From assembly GCA_002372935.1 (NCBI GenBank), contig DFJF01000010.1, positions 1-62,922 of the forward strand: a DNA stretch of 62,922 nt, written 5' to 3'. Positions 46,821-55,549 of this stretch are shown here, piece by piece. The notes beneath the pieces are model-generated. The model did no database searches and had not been told where the DNA came from. It saw only the letters and a list, made by a program, of their open reading frames with translations. This DNA is from Clostridiales bacterium UBA3678. Its GTDB lineage: Bacteria; Bacillota; Clostridia; TANB77; CAG-508. Both the position numbers and the translations under genes were made by a program. Numbering within the stretch: position 1 is the stretch's first letter; each line of letters begins with the position of its first letter.

Positions 46821-47528
46821 ATGAATTTAATTGCATCATTAATAATATTTGATATACTAATAATAGTATATCAAATTTTAATAGAGGTTTTTACTATATT
46901 ATATAGAATAAATGGAGTAAATATTGAGGTTTCAAGATTTCAAGTTATTTCCTTGCTAACAGGAACAGGATTTACTACAGATGAAAGTGAATCCATGATC
47001 CTTACTAAAAGTAGAAGAAAAATAACTAGAAGAATTATGTTTTTTAGTTATATTTTCAATATATCAATTGTATCTACTTTTGTATCTATTTTTTCATCTA
47101 CTATGGATACAAAAAAAGAAGAAGTTCCAATTTATATAGGATTGACTCTTTTCATTATAATTTTTTTAATTATATTTTATAAAACTAAAATTAGAAAAAA
47201 TGTAATAGATAAAATTGTTATGAACATAGTAGATAGAAAGAAAAAGAAAACAAAAAACCCATTATTTATATATGATACATTTGGAAAAAAAGTAATTGCA
47301 GAGATAGAGATAAAAAATTTAAATGAGAAGTTATCCAAAAAAACAATCGAGGAAATAGGACTTAATCAAAAATATAATATTTCATTATTGGTAATTAAAA
47401 GAAAAGAAGCCATAATTTCTGAAATTACACCAGATACAATTATAAAACCTGGAGATACAATTGTAGTATTTGGAAAACTTAAAGATATAAAAAAGACTTT
47501 TGTTAATGACTTAATAAAACAAAAATAA
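46821..47528 (+). CDS. membrane protein with C-terminal RCK_C (TrkA-C) domain
   Basis: 235 residues. An N-terminal helix (IIFDILIIVYQILIEVFTIL), RFQVISLLTGTGFTTDESE, two more helices (about 75-115), and a C-terminal RCK_C-like domain (about 150-230, ISLLVIKRKEAIISEITPD and IIKPGDTIVVFGKL). RCK_C domains sense ligands such as cyclic di-AMP in potassium transporters, but no ion-channel filter is seen here. AGGAGGG precedes the ATG. Confidence 0.8.
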   Translation: MNLIASLIIFDILIIVYQILIEVFTILYRINGVNIEVSRFQVISLLTGTGFTTDESESMILTKSRRKITRRIMFFSYIFNISIVSTFVSIFSSTMDTKKEEVPIYIGLTLFIIIFLIIFYKTKIRKNVIDKIVMNIVDRKKKKTKNPLFIYDTFGKKVIAEIEIKNLNEKLSKKTIEEIGLNQKYNISLLVIKRKEAIISEITPDTIIKPGDTIVVFGKLKDIKKTFVNDLIKQK

Positions 47529-47530
47529 AA

Positions 47531-47606
<76 letters not shown>

Positions 47607-47682
47607 ATTATGTTTTATTATAACAATTTTTATTACAAAAGTCAATTATATAATATATGTTTAATTTAATTAGGAGCAAAAT

Positions 47683-48138
47683 GTGGAAGAAAAATTTATG
47701 AAAGAAGCTTTAAAAGAAGCAAAAAAGGCATATGAAAAATTTGAAATACCTGTTGGAGCAATAATAGTAAAAGATGGAAAAATTATTGCAAGAGCACATA
47801 ATCAAAAAGAAACAAAACTTGATACAACCAAACATGCTGAGATTTTGGCTATTCAGAAAGCAAGTAAAAAATTGAAATCATGGAGACTTATAGATTGTGA
47901 AATGTATGTAACTTTGGAACCATGTTCAATGTGCGCTGGAGCAATAATTAATTCAAGAATAAAAAAGGTATATATTGGTGCATCAGATCCTAAAACTGGT
48001 GCAGTTGGTTCGGTTTTAAACTTATTTGATGATTACAAATTCAATCACAAACCAGAATATGAAAAAGGCATAATGTCTAAAGAATGTGAAAAAATATTGA
48101 AAAATTTTTTTAAAGAATTGAGAAAAATTAAAGGTTAA
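47683..48138 (+). CDS. tadA: tRNA-adenosine(34) deaminase
   Basis: Makes inosine at the wobble position of tRNA-Arg. 151 residues; zinc/catalytic motifs TKHAEILAI and EPCSMCAGAIINSRI. It starts with GTG at 47683: the ATG two bases earlier is out of frame and stops at once. TAGGAGC is the ribosome-binding site. It is next to a tRNA-Arg gene but that one (CCT) is not a TadA substrate. Confidence 0.95.
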   Translation: MEEKFMKEALKEAKKAYEKFEIPVGAIIVKDGKIIARAHNQKETKLDTTKHAEILAIQKASKKLKSWRLIDCEMYVTLEPCSMCAGAIINSRIKKVYIGASDPKTGAVGSVLNLFDDYKFNHKPEYEKGIMSKECEKILKNFFKELRKIKG

Positions 48139-48183
48139 ATTTTAATATTTTAATATTTTAATAATCCAATTTATGGAGGTAAT

Positions 48184-48906
48184 ATGAAAAAAGCAATACA
48201 TATAGCAGTTATAATTGTATTAATTGTAGCAATATTCTTTACTGGGTTAATGGTTATTTTAAGATATAATGAAAAGGGAGAAACTAATATGCCATTTGAT
48301 ATAACCAAAATATCTATAATTTCTAAGGCGGATGGGGAAAATGTAGATGATAACAAGAATTTATGGAATAAAAAAATAAGCCAAAATAATGATATATATA
48401 TTTACATAGAAAAAAATGAAAATTATTCTAAGACAGAAACAATAAATAATGTTTTACTTAATAACTTTCAAATTTTAGAAAATCCTCAAGTAGGAAATAT
48501 AGTTTTTTTTAAGCCTTCAACAAGTGAAAATGCGAATTTTGAAAATAAAGATGAATTTAAAACAGATAATATTGTTTTTGAAGGTAAACAGTCTAGTGAT
48601 ATACAATCACTAGAAATATCTAATCAAGGAGGTATTGTTGCATTTAGATGTGCAAATGAGAATTTAGGTAATTATATATCAAATGATAAGGAATTAGATA
48701 ATACAAAATTTTTAAAAGGATTAAATTTGAACTATGAACAGATGAAAGCGAAAATATCTTTTGACTTAGAGATTACTTTAGAGGGGGGAAGAAAATTTAA
48801 AACAACAATAGAATTAGAGATTCCAAATAAAGATGTTATAGAGAAAGGCACTTCTGGAAGAGATTTGACAGATTTAGATATTGTTTTTAAAAGAATTGAA
48901 AACTGA
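48184..48906 (+). CDS. hypothetical membrane-anchored protein
   Basis: 240 residues. One N-terminal helix (IAVIIVLIVAIFFTGLMVIL), then an outside part predicted as beta strands (IVFFKPSTS, KISFDLEITLEGGRKFKTTIELEI). No family recognised; the last 60 residues look like an Ig-like or adhesin-type strand pair. GGAGGT precedes the ATG. Followed by the SRP RNA promoter. Confidence 0.8.
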   Translation: MKKAIHIAVIIVLIVAIFFTGLMVILRYNEKGETNMPFDITKISIISKADGENVDDNKNLWNKKISQNNDIYIYIEKNENYSKTETINNVLLNNFQILENPQVGNIVFFKPSTSENANFENKDEFKTDNIVFEGKQSSDIQSLEISNQGGIVAFRCANENLGNYISNDKELDNTKFLKGLNLNYEQMKAKISFDLEITLEGGRKFKTTIELEIPNKDVIEKGTSGRDLTDLDIVFKRIEN

Positions 48907-48939
48907 AAATTATAGTTTATAAATAATTTAAAAAAGTAC

Positions 48940-48968
48940 TTGTAAAATTTGATAATCCGTTATATAAT
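48940..48968 (+). promoter_or_regulatory. SRP RNA promoter
   Basis: TTGTAA (48940-48945), 17-nt spacer, TATAAT (48963-48968). Confidence 0.7.
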
Positions 48969-48974
48969 ACAAAT

Positions 48975-49116
48975 GGTATGAAGATAGATTCTTGTATGGA
49001 AAGTAATCCAATAGAAGCCTATGAACCTTGTCAGGTCCGGAAGGAAGCAGCAATAAGTAGATACTTTTATGTGGAGTGCTTTCCATAGAGGAATCTAAAA
49101 CTCACACCATTTTTTC
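48975..49116 (+). ncRNA. ffs: signal recognition particle RNA (small, 4.5S-like)
   Basis: The conserved apical sequence TCAGGTCCGGAAGGAAGCAG (49031-49050) is diagnostic. Flanking segments pair (GGAAAG with CTTTCC; TAGATTC with GAATCTA), closing a rod of about 140 nt. A T-run follows at 49110. There is no room for the Alu domain of the long Bacillus-type RNA. Ends are approximate. Confidence 0.93.
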
Positions 49117-49135
49117 TATTGATGGAGGTGGAATT

Positions 49136-50743
49136 ATGGGGTATACAGCTCTTTATAGAAAATTTAGACCAATAAAATTTGAAGAAATTGTTGGCCAAGA
49201 GCATATTACAAGAACTCTTAAAAATCAAGTTATAGCAGGAAGAGTAGGACATGCTTATTTGTTTAATGGAGGCAGAGGAACAGGAAAAACTTCTGCTGCT
49301 AAAATTTTAGCAAGAGCAATAAATTGTCTAAATCCACAAGATGGAGAACCATGTAATGAATGCGAAATATGTAAATCTGCTTTAGATGGGTCTCTTACAG
49401 ATATTGTAGAAATGGATGCTGCTTCAAACAATAGTGTAGAAGATGTTAGGGAAATAAGAGAAGCGGTTAATTTTTTACCAACAAAGGCAAAATATAGAGT
49501 ATATATAATAGATGAAGTTCATATGTTATCAACAGGAGCATTTAATGCTTTATTAAAAACATTGGAAGAACCACCAGAGCATGTTAAGTTTATATTGGCT
49601 ACAACAGAGCCTCAAAAGATACCAGCTACAATTCTTTCAAGATGCCAAAGGTTCGATTTCAAAAGAATTTCAAATGAAGACATTATAAAAAGACTTAGAA
49701 TTGTTTGTGAAGAGAGCAAAATAGAGATAAGTGATAAAGCACTTAATTTAATAGCAGTTCTTGCGGAAGGCGGAATGAGAGATGCACTTTCAATATTAGA
49801 AAGATGTAATCAAGATGGTGAAGATAAAATTGATGAAAACAAAATAAGAGACTTAGTTGGAATACCACAAATTACTTATGTAAAAGAAATTGTAGATTCA
49901 ATTATAAATTGTGATACTACAAAAAGCTTAGAAGTGGTCGATAATGTTCTAAAGGAGGGAAAAGACTTAAACAACTTGTTATGGGAAATAATTAAATATG
50001 TTAAAGATATTTTATTATATAAATCAACTGAAAAAGCTGAAACATACAGTGAAGAAGAAATAAAAGATATAAAGACTATTGCGGATAAAACTTCAAAAGA
50101 GGATTTAATAAATCTAATTTGTAATTTATCTGAATTAGAAAATCAAATAAAAATGTCTACACAAAAATTAATTATTTTTCAAACTGGGATTATAAAATTA
50201 TGTATTAAACATAAAGTTGTAGAATCTTCTGAAAAAAATGAAGAGCCTAAGAATATTAATGTTGATAAACTGGAAGAAAGAGTTACAAAAATCGAAAATT
50301 TTTTGAAAGCTAGTAATTTTGTAGAAAAAGATGCAAAGCTAAAATTTGCTATAAATCAAAATAAAAATGAGGTAAAGCAAAAAAAAGCAAAGCCACCTAA
50401 GCCAAAATATGAGGGAAAAACGCAAGATTACTGGCCAAAGTTAGTTAATGATTTTAAAGAAGAAGGCAAAATGTTCATGTATATAAATTTAGCTGGGACA
50501 GTAGCAAAAGAAATTAATGATATGACTGTTGCAATAGAGTTTCCAAATGGAATGAGTGAAGTTGCAAAAGAATTTTTAGAAAGACCAGACAATAAAATGA
50601 ATTTAAGAAATATTATATCTACTGTTTCTGGCAAAGATATGCAAATTAAATTTATAGATACAAAGCCAGAAAAAATAAAAAATGAAGAAAGCGAATTTGA
50701 AAGTTTTGCTAATCAAAATGATTTACCATTTAAGGTAATTTAA
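49136..50743 (+). CDS. dnaX: DNA polymerase III subunits gamma/tau
   Basis: Clamp-loader ATPase. 535 residues: YTALYRKFRPIKFEEIVGQE, Walker A FNGGRGTGKTSAAK, zinc module CNECEICKS, Walker B VYIIDEVHMLS, SRC motif ILSRCQRFDFKRI, then domain III and a Lys-rich linker and C-terminal tau region. ATG 49136 follows GGAGGTGGA. An A8 run at 50379-50386 followed by a -1 frame stop may produce a short gamma form. ybaB and recR follow. Confidence 0.96.
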   Translation: MGYTALYRKFRPIKFEEIVGQEHITRTLKNQVIAGRVGHAYLFNGGRGTGKTSAAKILARAINCLNPQDGEPCNECEICKSALDGSLTDIVEMDAASNNSVEDVREIREAVNFLPTKAKYRVYIIDEVHMLSTGAFNALLKTLEEPPEHVKFILATTEPQKIPATILSRCQRFDFKRISNEDIIKRLRIVCEESKIEISDKALNLIAVLAEGGMRDALSILERCNQDGEDKIDENKIRDLVGIPQITYVKEIVDSIINCDTTKSLEVVDNVLKEGKDLNNLLWEIIKYVKDILLYKSTEKAETYSEEEIKDIKTIADKTSKEDLINLICNLSELENQIKMSTQKLIIFQTGIIKLCIKHKVVESSEKNEEPKNINVDKLEERVTKIENFLKASNFVEKDAKLKFAINQNKNEVKQKKAKPPKPKYEGKTQDYWPKLVNDFKEEGKMFMYINLAGTVAKEINDMTVAIEFPNGMSEVAKEFLERPDNKMNLRNIISTVSGKDMQIKFIDTKPEKIKNEESEFESFANQNDLPFKVI

Positions 50744-50802
50744 TGTATGAGGTTTATAGGTATCCTAAAAAACCTAAATAAAAAAGTTAGGAGACATATA
50801 GT

Positions 50803-51138
50803 ATGAGTAAAAGAGGAGGATTTCCAGGAAATTTTGGAGGAATGAATTTAAATAATTTAATGAGAGAAGCAAAAAAAATGCAAGCAGATATAGAAAAATC
50901 ACAAGAAGAAATTGCATCAAAAGATTTTGAAGCAACTTCTGGTGGTGGAGCTGTTAAGGTTGTGGTTTCAGGAGCTAAGGCGATTAAAGAATTAACAATA
51001 AAAAAAGAGGTAGTTGATCCAGATGATGTTGAGATGCTTCAAGATTTAATTACAACATGTATAAATGAAGCATTAAGAAAAGTTGATGAAGAACAAGCTG
51101 CTTCAATGGGAAAATATAACATCCCTGGATTAATGTAA
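50803..51138 (+). CDS. YbaB/EbfC nucleoid-associated protein
   Basis: 111 residues. MNLNNLMREAKKMQADIEKS, the central VVVSGAKAIKELTIKKEVVD and the C-terminal ITTCINEALRKVDEEQA are family signatures. DNA-binding dimer, usually encoded between dnaX and recR, as here. TTAGGAG is upstream. Confidence 0.95.
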   Translation: MSKRGGFPGNFGGMNLNNLMREAKKMQADIEKSQEEIASKDFEATSGGGAVKVVVSGAKAIKELTIKKEVVDPDDVEMLQDLITTCINEALRKVDEEQAASMGKYNIPGLM

Positions 51139-51153
51139 GTGGGGTAAAATGAG

Positions 51154-51753
51154 ATGTCAGAATATGCACCATCAATAGAAAAATTAATAGAAAGTTTTGA
51201 AAGATTACCAAGTATAGGACATAAAACAGCTGCAAGACTTGCTTTTCATATCCTAGATTGGAATGAAGAACAAACAAATGAGTTTATTTCATCAATTGTA
51301 AATGCAAAAAAGAATTTAAAATATTGTAGTAAATGTTTTAATATTACAGATACAGATCCTTGTCCAATTTGTTCAAATCCAAAAAGAGATCAAAGTACAA
51401 TTTGTGTTGTAGAAGATGTAAGAGATGTAGCTGCAATGGAAAGAACACACGAATTTAAAGGTGTTTATCATGTTTTGCATGGTTCAATATCTCCAATGAA
51501 TGGAGTAGGCCCTGATGATATAAAAATTAAAGAATTACTTTCAAGGTTAATGGAAGGAAATATTAAAGAAGTAATTTTAGCTACAAACCCAAGAGTGGAG
51601 GGAGAAGCTACAGCTATGTATATTTCAAAATTGATAAAACCACTTGGAATTCAAGCAACTCGTATTGCTCATGGAATTCCAGTTGGCGGAGATTTAGAAT
51701 ATACAGATGAAATTACTCTTTCAAAAGCTTTAGAAGGAAGAAGAGAAATATAA
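51154..51753 (+). CDS. recR: recombination protein RecR
   Basis: 199 residues: helix-hairpin-helix LPSIGHKTAARLAFHIL, zinc finger CSKCFNITDTDPCPIC, Toprim domain CVVEDVRDVAAMERT and the C-terminal ATRIAHGIPVGGDLEYTDE. Works with RecF and RecO in gap repair; recF is also in this window. Starts 15 nt after ybaB. Confidence 0.96.
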   Translation: MSEYAPSIEKLIESFERLPSIGHKTAARLAFHILDWNEEQTNEFISSIVNAKKNLKYCSKCFNITDTDPCPICSNPKRDQSTICVVEDVRDVAAMERTHEFKGVYHVLHGSISPMNGVGPDDIKIKELLSRLMEGNIKEVILATNPRVEGEATAMYISKLIKPLGIQATRIAHGIPVGGDLEYTDEITLSKALEGRREI

Positions 51754-51756
51754 TGA

Positions 51757-51799
51757 AAAAAGAGTTTTCTATAAATATGATTTTTAGAAAACTCTTTTT
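51757..51799. terminator. bidirectional terminator between recR and the acyltransferase gene
   Basis: AAAAAGAGTTTTCTA pairs perfectly with TAGAAAACTCTTTTT, between convergent genes; T-tracts on both strands. Confidence 0.85.
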
Positions 51800-51804
51800 A
51801 AAAT

Positions 51805-52668
51805 TTATTTTACAAGTTCTGGATCTTTAATTTTTTCCTGTAGTCCTGTTTCTAACAATTCAGGATGTTGCAAATATTTATTTAAGATTTTAAATGAATG
51901 TGCAAAATAATATCCATCACAAATTCTTTCATCTCCAACAAAAGCAAGATTTATACAACGTTCTTCTTTAATCTCATCATCAGTAAAAACATAAGATTTT
52001 TTCTTTTTGCCGATTGCAAAAAACATACTAGTTGTTCCAAAATTATATAGATGATGGTATATAGAATCAATACCAATTGATCCAACATTTGTTATAAAAG
52101 CACTAGTATGAAATGGGCTAATATTTATTAGTGATTTTGGAAGATGACCAGTATTATCTAAATGTTTTATAAAGCCAATAGCGCATTTTAAAATAGGTAT
52201 TGGTATTTTAGCTAAAAATGAAGCAGTTTTATCTGTTCCATTTTTTACATCTAAATCTTTGTTTTCAGATATTATTTTATGTAATTTATCATGTACTTCA
52301 AATAAATTTTCTGTTCCATCAAATAAAATTTTTAAAGTAGTTTCTTCTCCTTCATCTGTTAAAGATTTTTTTATTGCAAGAGAAATTGATATTGTATTTC
52401 TTGAATAAATTCTACCATTTATTGCGAATCTATTTAAAATAGGTCTTTCATTTAAAATTCTTACAACTGCGGCAAAAATTATATCTAATATACTTAATTT
52501 TATTCCCTCTTTTGCTTTGTTTTCAATATAATTATTTATTGCGGAAATTGCTATATCTTGATTAAAAAATACTTGAGAGTCTGAACGTTCTTTCATGATC
52601 ATTGGTACAATTTTAAAGAATGCAGGAGTATTTTTTAATTCTTTTCCATCACTTCTTTTTCCAAACAT
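51805..52668 (-). CDS. 2-oxoacid dehydrogenase E2-like acyltransferase domain protein
   Basis: 287 residues, only the catalytic-domain fold; no lipoyl or subunit-binding domain. Visible are FFNQDIAISAINNYI, LSILDIIFAAVVRILNERP, FITNVGSIGIDSIYHHLY and the C-terminal GDERICDGYYFAHSF. The last corresponds to the E2 motif DHRxxDG but the catalytic His is replaced by Glu, so normal acyl transfer is doubtful. ATG 52668 follows GAGGAAG. It lies just after the glycosyltransferase gene (16 nt) and is probably co-transcribed. Confidence 0.8.
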   Translation of the reverse strand: MFGKRSDGKELKNTPAFFKIVPMIMKERSDSQVFFNQDIAISAINNYIENKAKEGIKLSILDIIFAAVVRILNERPILNRFAINGRIYSRNTISISLAIKKSLTDEGEETTLKILFDGTENLFEVHDKLHKIISENKDLDVKNGTDKTASFLAKIPIPILKCAIGFIKHLDNTGHLPKSLINISPFHTSAFITNVGSIGIDSIYHHLYNFGTTSMFFAIGKKKKSYVFTDDEIKEERCINLAFVGDERICDGYYFAHSFKILNKYLQHPELLETGLQEKIKDPELVK

Positions 52669-52684
52669 TTTTCTTCCTCTTTTA

Positions 52685-53812
52685 CTATAATTTTGAAATA
52701 ATTTCACATATATTATTTGTTGCATTAGGTTTTGCAATTTTATATGTATTTTCTTTCATATTATTTAAAATAGAATCATCATTTAATAATATATTTAACG
52801 TAAAGTCAATATCATCATCTTTTTTTAACCATTTTGCTACTTTATTTTTTTCTAAAAATTCAGCATTTTCTTCTTCTTGACCTGGTATAGGATTAATAAT
52901 AATCATTGGTATATGAGACACCAAACTTTCTGAAACAGTAAGACCACCAGGTTTTGTAATTACTAAATCTGAAATACTCATAAACTCAGGAATTTGATTT
53001 GAATATTCAAATATTTTAACATCATTTTCTCTTGAGTTTTCTGAAACAATTTTTTCAAAATTAGATTTCATATATTCATTTTTACCTGATATGGCGATAA
53101 TTTGAGTATTTGGGTGATTTTTAACTAGGCAAGAAAATATATCTAATGTAGTTTGCTTTCCAAGTCCAAATTCTCCTCCGCCAAAAAATAAAATGATTTT
53201 TTTATTTTTATTAAATTTAAGATCATTAATAATTTTATCTCTATCAAAATTGTCTAAAAACTTTTCTGATACAGGGATTCCAGAAACTATTATTTTATTC
53301 TCAGAAATGCCTTTTTCTATTAATTCAGATCTTAATTCATTATTTGAAACGAAAAAATAATCAGTAAAATCTGCACCAACTAACCATTGGTCATGTGACT
53401 TAAAATCTGTCATTATTGTAACGATTTTGGAATTTATTTTTCCTTTTCTTTTTAAATAACTGCACATTTGACTACCAAATGGATGAGTAGATACTATTAT
53501 ATCTGGTTTTTTATCTCTTAATAATTTTAATAGTTTAATTGCCATAAAAGAATTGGCTTTTGATGAAATATGTGCAAGTGCAGGCTTTTGAGAATCATAA
53601 TACATTTTACCCCAAGCCCAAGGAGCTTTTTTTGCCATTTCTTTGTAAGCATTTGTTGTTATTTTTTCTATTGTTTTATTTATGTATTTCATACAATCTA
53701 TTAATTCAATATTCATATTTTTATAATTTTTTTCTAAATTATTTTGAATTGCTTTTGCTGCTGATAAATGTCCACCACCATATGAAGCATAGAAAATTAT
53801 TATTTTTTTCAT
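52685..53812 (-). CDS. UgtP/MGDG synthase-like diacylglycerol glycosyltransferase
   Basis: 375 residues, GT28 fold. N-terminal YASYGGGHLSAAKAIQNNL (acceptor loop), ILFFGGGEFGLGKQT, and the UDP-sugar site ITKPGGLTVSESLV..IPMIIINPIPGQEEENAEF. Makes glycolipids (glucosyl- or galactosyl-diacylglycerol) at the inner face of the membrane, possibly the anchor for lipoteichoic-acid-like polymers. Donor sugar cannot be told. Confidence 0.9.
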   Translation of the reverse strand: MKKIIIFYASYGGGHLSAAKAIQNNLEKNYKNMNIELIDCMKYINKTIEKITTNAYKEMAKKAPWAWGKMYYDSQKPALAHISSKANSFMAIKLLKLLRDKKPDIIVSTHPFGSQMCSYLKRKGKINSKIVTIMTDFKSHDQWLVGADFTDYFFVSNNELRSELIEKGISENKIIVSGIPVSEKFLDNFDRDKIINDLKFNKNKKIILFFGGGEFGLGKQTTLDIFSCLVKNHPNTQIIAISGKNEYMKSNFEKIVSENSRENDVKIFEYSNQIPEFMSISDLVITKPGGLTVSESLVSHIPMIIINPIPGQEEENAEFLEKNKVAKWLKKDDDIDFTLNILLNDDSILNNMKENTYKIAKPNATNNICEIISKL

Positions 53813-53931
53813 AAGAATTCCCTTTCTTTTTGTAATTTTGTATTATTGTATCATAAATTTATCAAATATGGAATATTTTTTTAATTTTTATGCAAAATAT
53901 TAGAAATGTATTATAATCAAAGGAGAGAGTC

Positions 53932-55281
53932 ATGAATAAAAAGAAAATTATTATTATAATTATTATTTTAGGGATATTATTGGGGGTAATTGGGTTTTTA
54001 GGATATAAATTATATAAGAAAAATAAAGAAAGTGTTTTAGCAAGTGAAAATTTATATAATCAATCTTTATATGAACTTGTATATTATATGGATAATGTTA
54101 AAAATTATTTAGCAAAAGCTACTATTTCAACAAGTTCTGTTAATGGTGCAGAAACACTAACATCATTATGGAGAGAAGCAAATTTAGCAGAAACATATCT
54201 TTCAATGTTACCAATTGAAAGTCAAGATTTGGAAAATACCGAAAAATTTTTAAATCAAGTTAGTGATTATAGTTTTAGTTTATCAAGAAAGAATATAGGT
54301 GGGGAGAATTTAAGTAATGATGATATAAGTACATTAGAAGAATTATATAAATACAGTATAGAATTAAATGATGCAGTACATCAAATTTCTAATGATTTAA
54401 GTGTGGGAACACTTACATGGAAAGACTTGACAAAAGATAAAGACGTAAGTTTTGCACAACAGGTAAGCTCTGATTTTAGTTTAGGAAACACTTTAGAACA
54501 AAATTTTAAAGAATATTCTGGCTTAATATATGATGGAGCATATTCTGAGCATATTTTATCAAATGAAAAAAAGGCACTCGTTGGAGATGATATAGAAGAA
54601 AATGAGGCAGAGAGTAAAGCAAAAGAATTTGTTGGTCTAGATAATATAGTAGAAACTACAAGCTTAGGATATTCAGAAAATGCTAATATTCCAGTATACA
54701 CATTTAATATAAAAAATAAAAACCAAGAAAATTTTACAATTTCAATTTCGAAAACAGGTGGATTTATTGTATATATGAATTCTGATAGGGAAATAAAAGA
54801 AGAAAAAATAAATTTAGATGAAGCAAATAAAAAAGGAAAAGAGTTTTTAAAAGAAAAAGGGTTTGATAATATGCAACAGACATATTATTTGAAAAATGAA
54901 GGGATTGTAACAATAAATTATGCATATTCACAAGATGGAGTAATAATGTATCCAGATTTAATAAAATTAAAAATTGCTTTAGATAATGGACAAGTTTTAG
55001 GAATTGAGACAACAGGTTATTTAAATAATCATACAATAAGAGATATTTCAAAAGTGAAAATAACAAAAGAACAAGCAAAAGAAAAGCTTAATAAAAATTT
55101 AGATATAGAAAGTGAGATTTTAGCTGTTATTCCAACAGATTGGAAGACAGAACTTTTGTGTTATGAGTTTAAGGGAAAAGTTGGAGACACAAATTATATT
55201 GTATATATAAACGCAGAGACTGGAAAAGAAGAAAAAATATTGGTTATTACAGATACACCTAATGGAATTTTGACTATGTAA
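53932..55281 (+). CDS. ypeB: germination protein YpeB
   Basis: 449 residues. An N-terminal anchor (IIIIIIILGILLGVIGFLGY), a helical region (ENLYNQSLYELVYYMDNVKN, TLTSLWREANLAETYLSMLP), and C-terminal PepSY-like repeats (NEAESKAKEFVGLD, DEANKKGKEFLKEKGF). YpeB stabilises the spore cortex hydrolase SleB, whose gene is usually directly upstream. It is not there, nor elsewhere in the window. AAAGGAGAGAG precedes the ATG. Confidence 0.9.
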   Translation: MNKKKIIIIIIILGILLGVIGFLGYKLYKKNKESVLASENLYNQSLYELVYYMDNVKNYLAKATISTSSVNGAETLTSLWREANLAETYLSMLPIESQDLENTEKFLNQVSDYSFSLSRKNIGGENLSNDDISTLEELYKYSIELNDAVHQISNDLSVGTLTWKDLTKDKDVSFAQQVSSDFSLGNTLEQNFKEYSGLIYDGAYSEHILSNEKKALVGDDIEENEAESKAKEFVGLDNIVETTSLGYSENANIPVYTFNIKNKNQENFTISISKTGGFIVYMNSDREIKEEKINLDEANKKGKEFLKEKGFDNMQQTYYLKNEGIVTINYAYSQDGVIMYPDLIKLKIALDNGQVLGIETTGYLNNHTIRDISKVKITKEQAKEKLNKNLDIESEILAVIPTDWKTELLCYEFKGKVGDTNYIVYINAETGKEEKILVITDTPNGILTM

Positions 55282-55311
55282 AAGATAATATTTAAAAATT
55301 AAATATTAAGT

Positions 55312-55354
55312 AGATAATAAATTGCACAAGGATTTTTTGCACAATTTATTATCT
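55312..55354 (+). terminator. hairpin after ypeB
   Basis: AGATAATAAATTG pairs with CAATTTATTATCT (13 bp); T-rich sequence follows a few bases later. Confidence 0.5.
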
Positions 55355-55549
55355 GCCTAATATTTTTATTTGTGCCTTAGTATAATTATCTGTACTTTTT
55401 TTGAAACTTTATTTGAATATAAACATTTTAATAATTTTTATTTTCAGTTGCAATATTTAAATTAAAATAATATAATTTATTATAACAAAAAATGCTATGA
55501 AAACAAATAATTAAAAAAATTTATAACAAATTTATATTTCAGGAAAGGA

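Noticed and set aside
53560..53814. Plus-strand frame over the glycosyltransferase gene
   Set aside because: Shadow of the minus-strand gene with low-complexity Leu/Phe composition.
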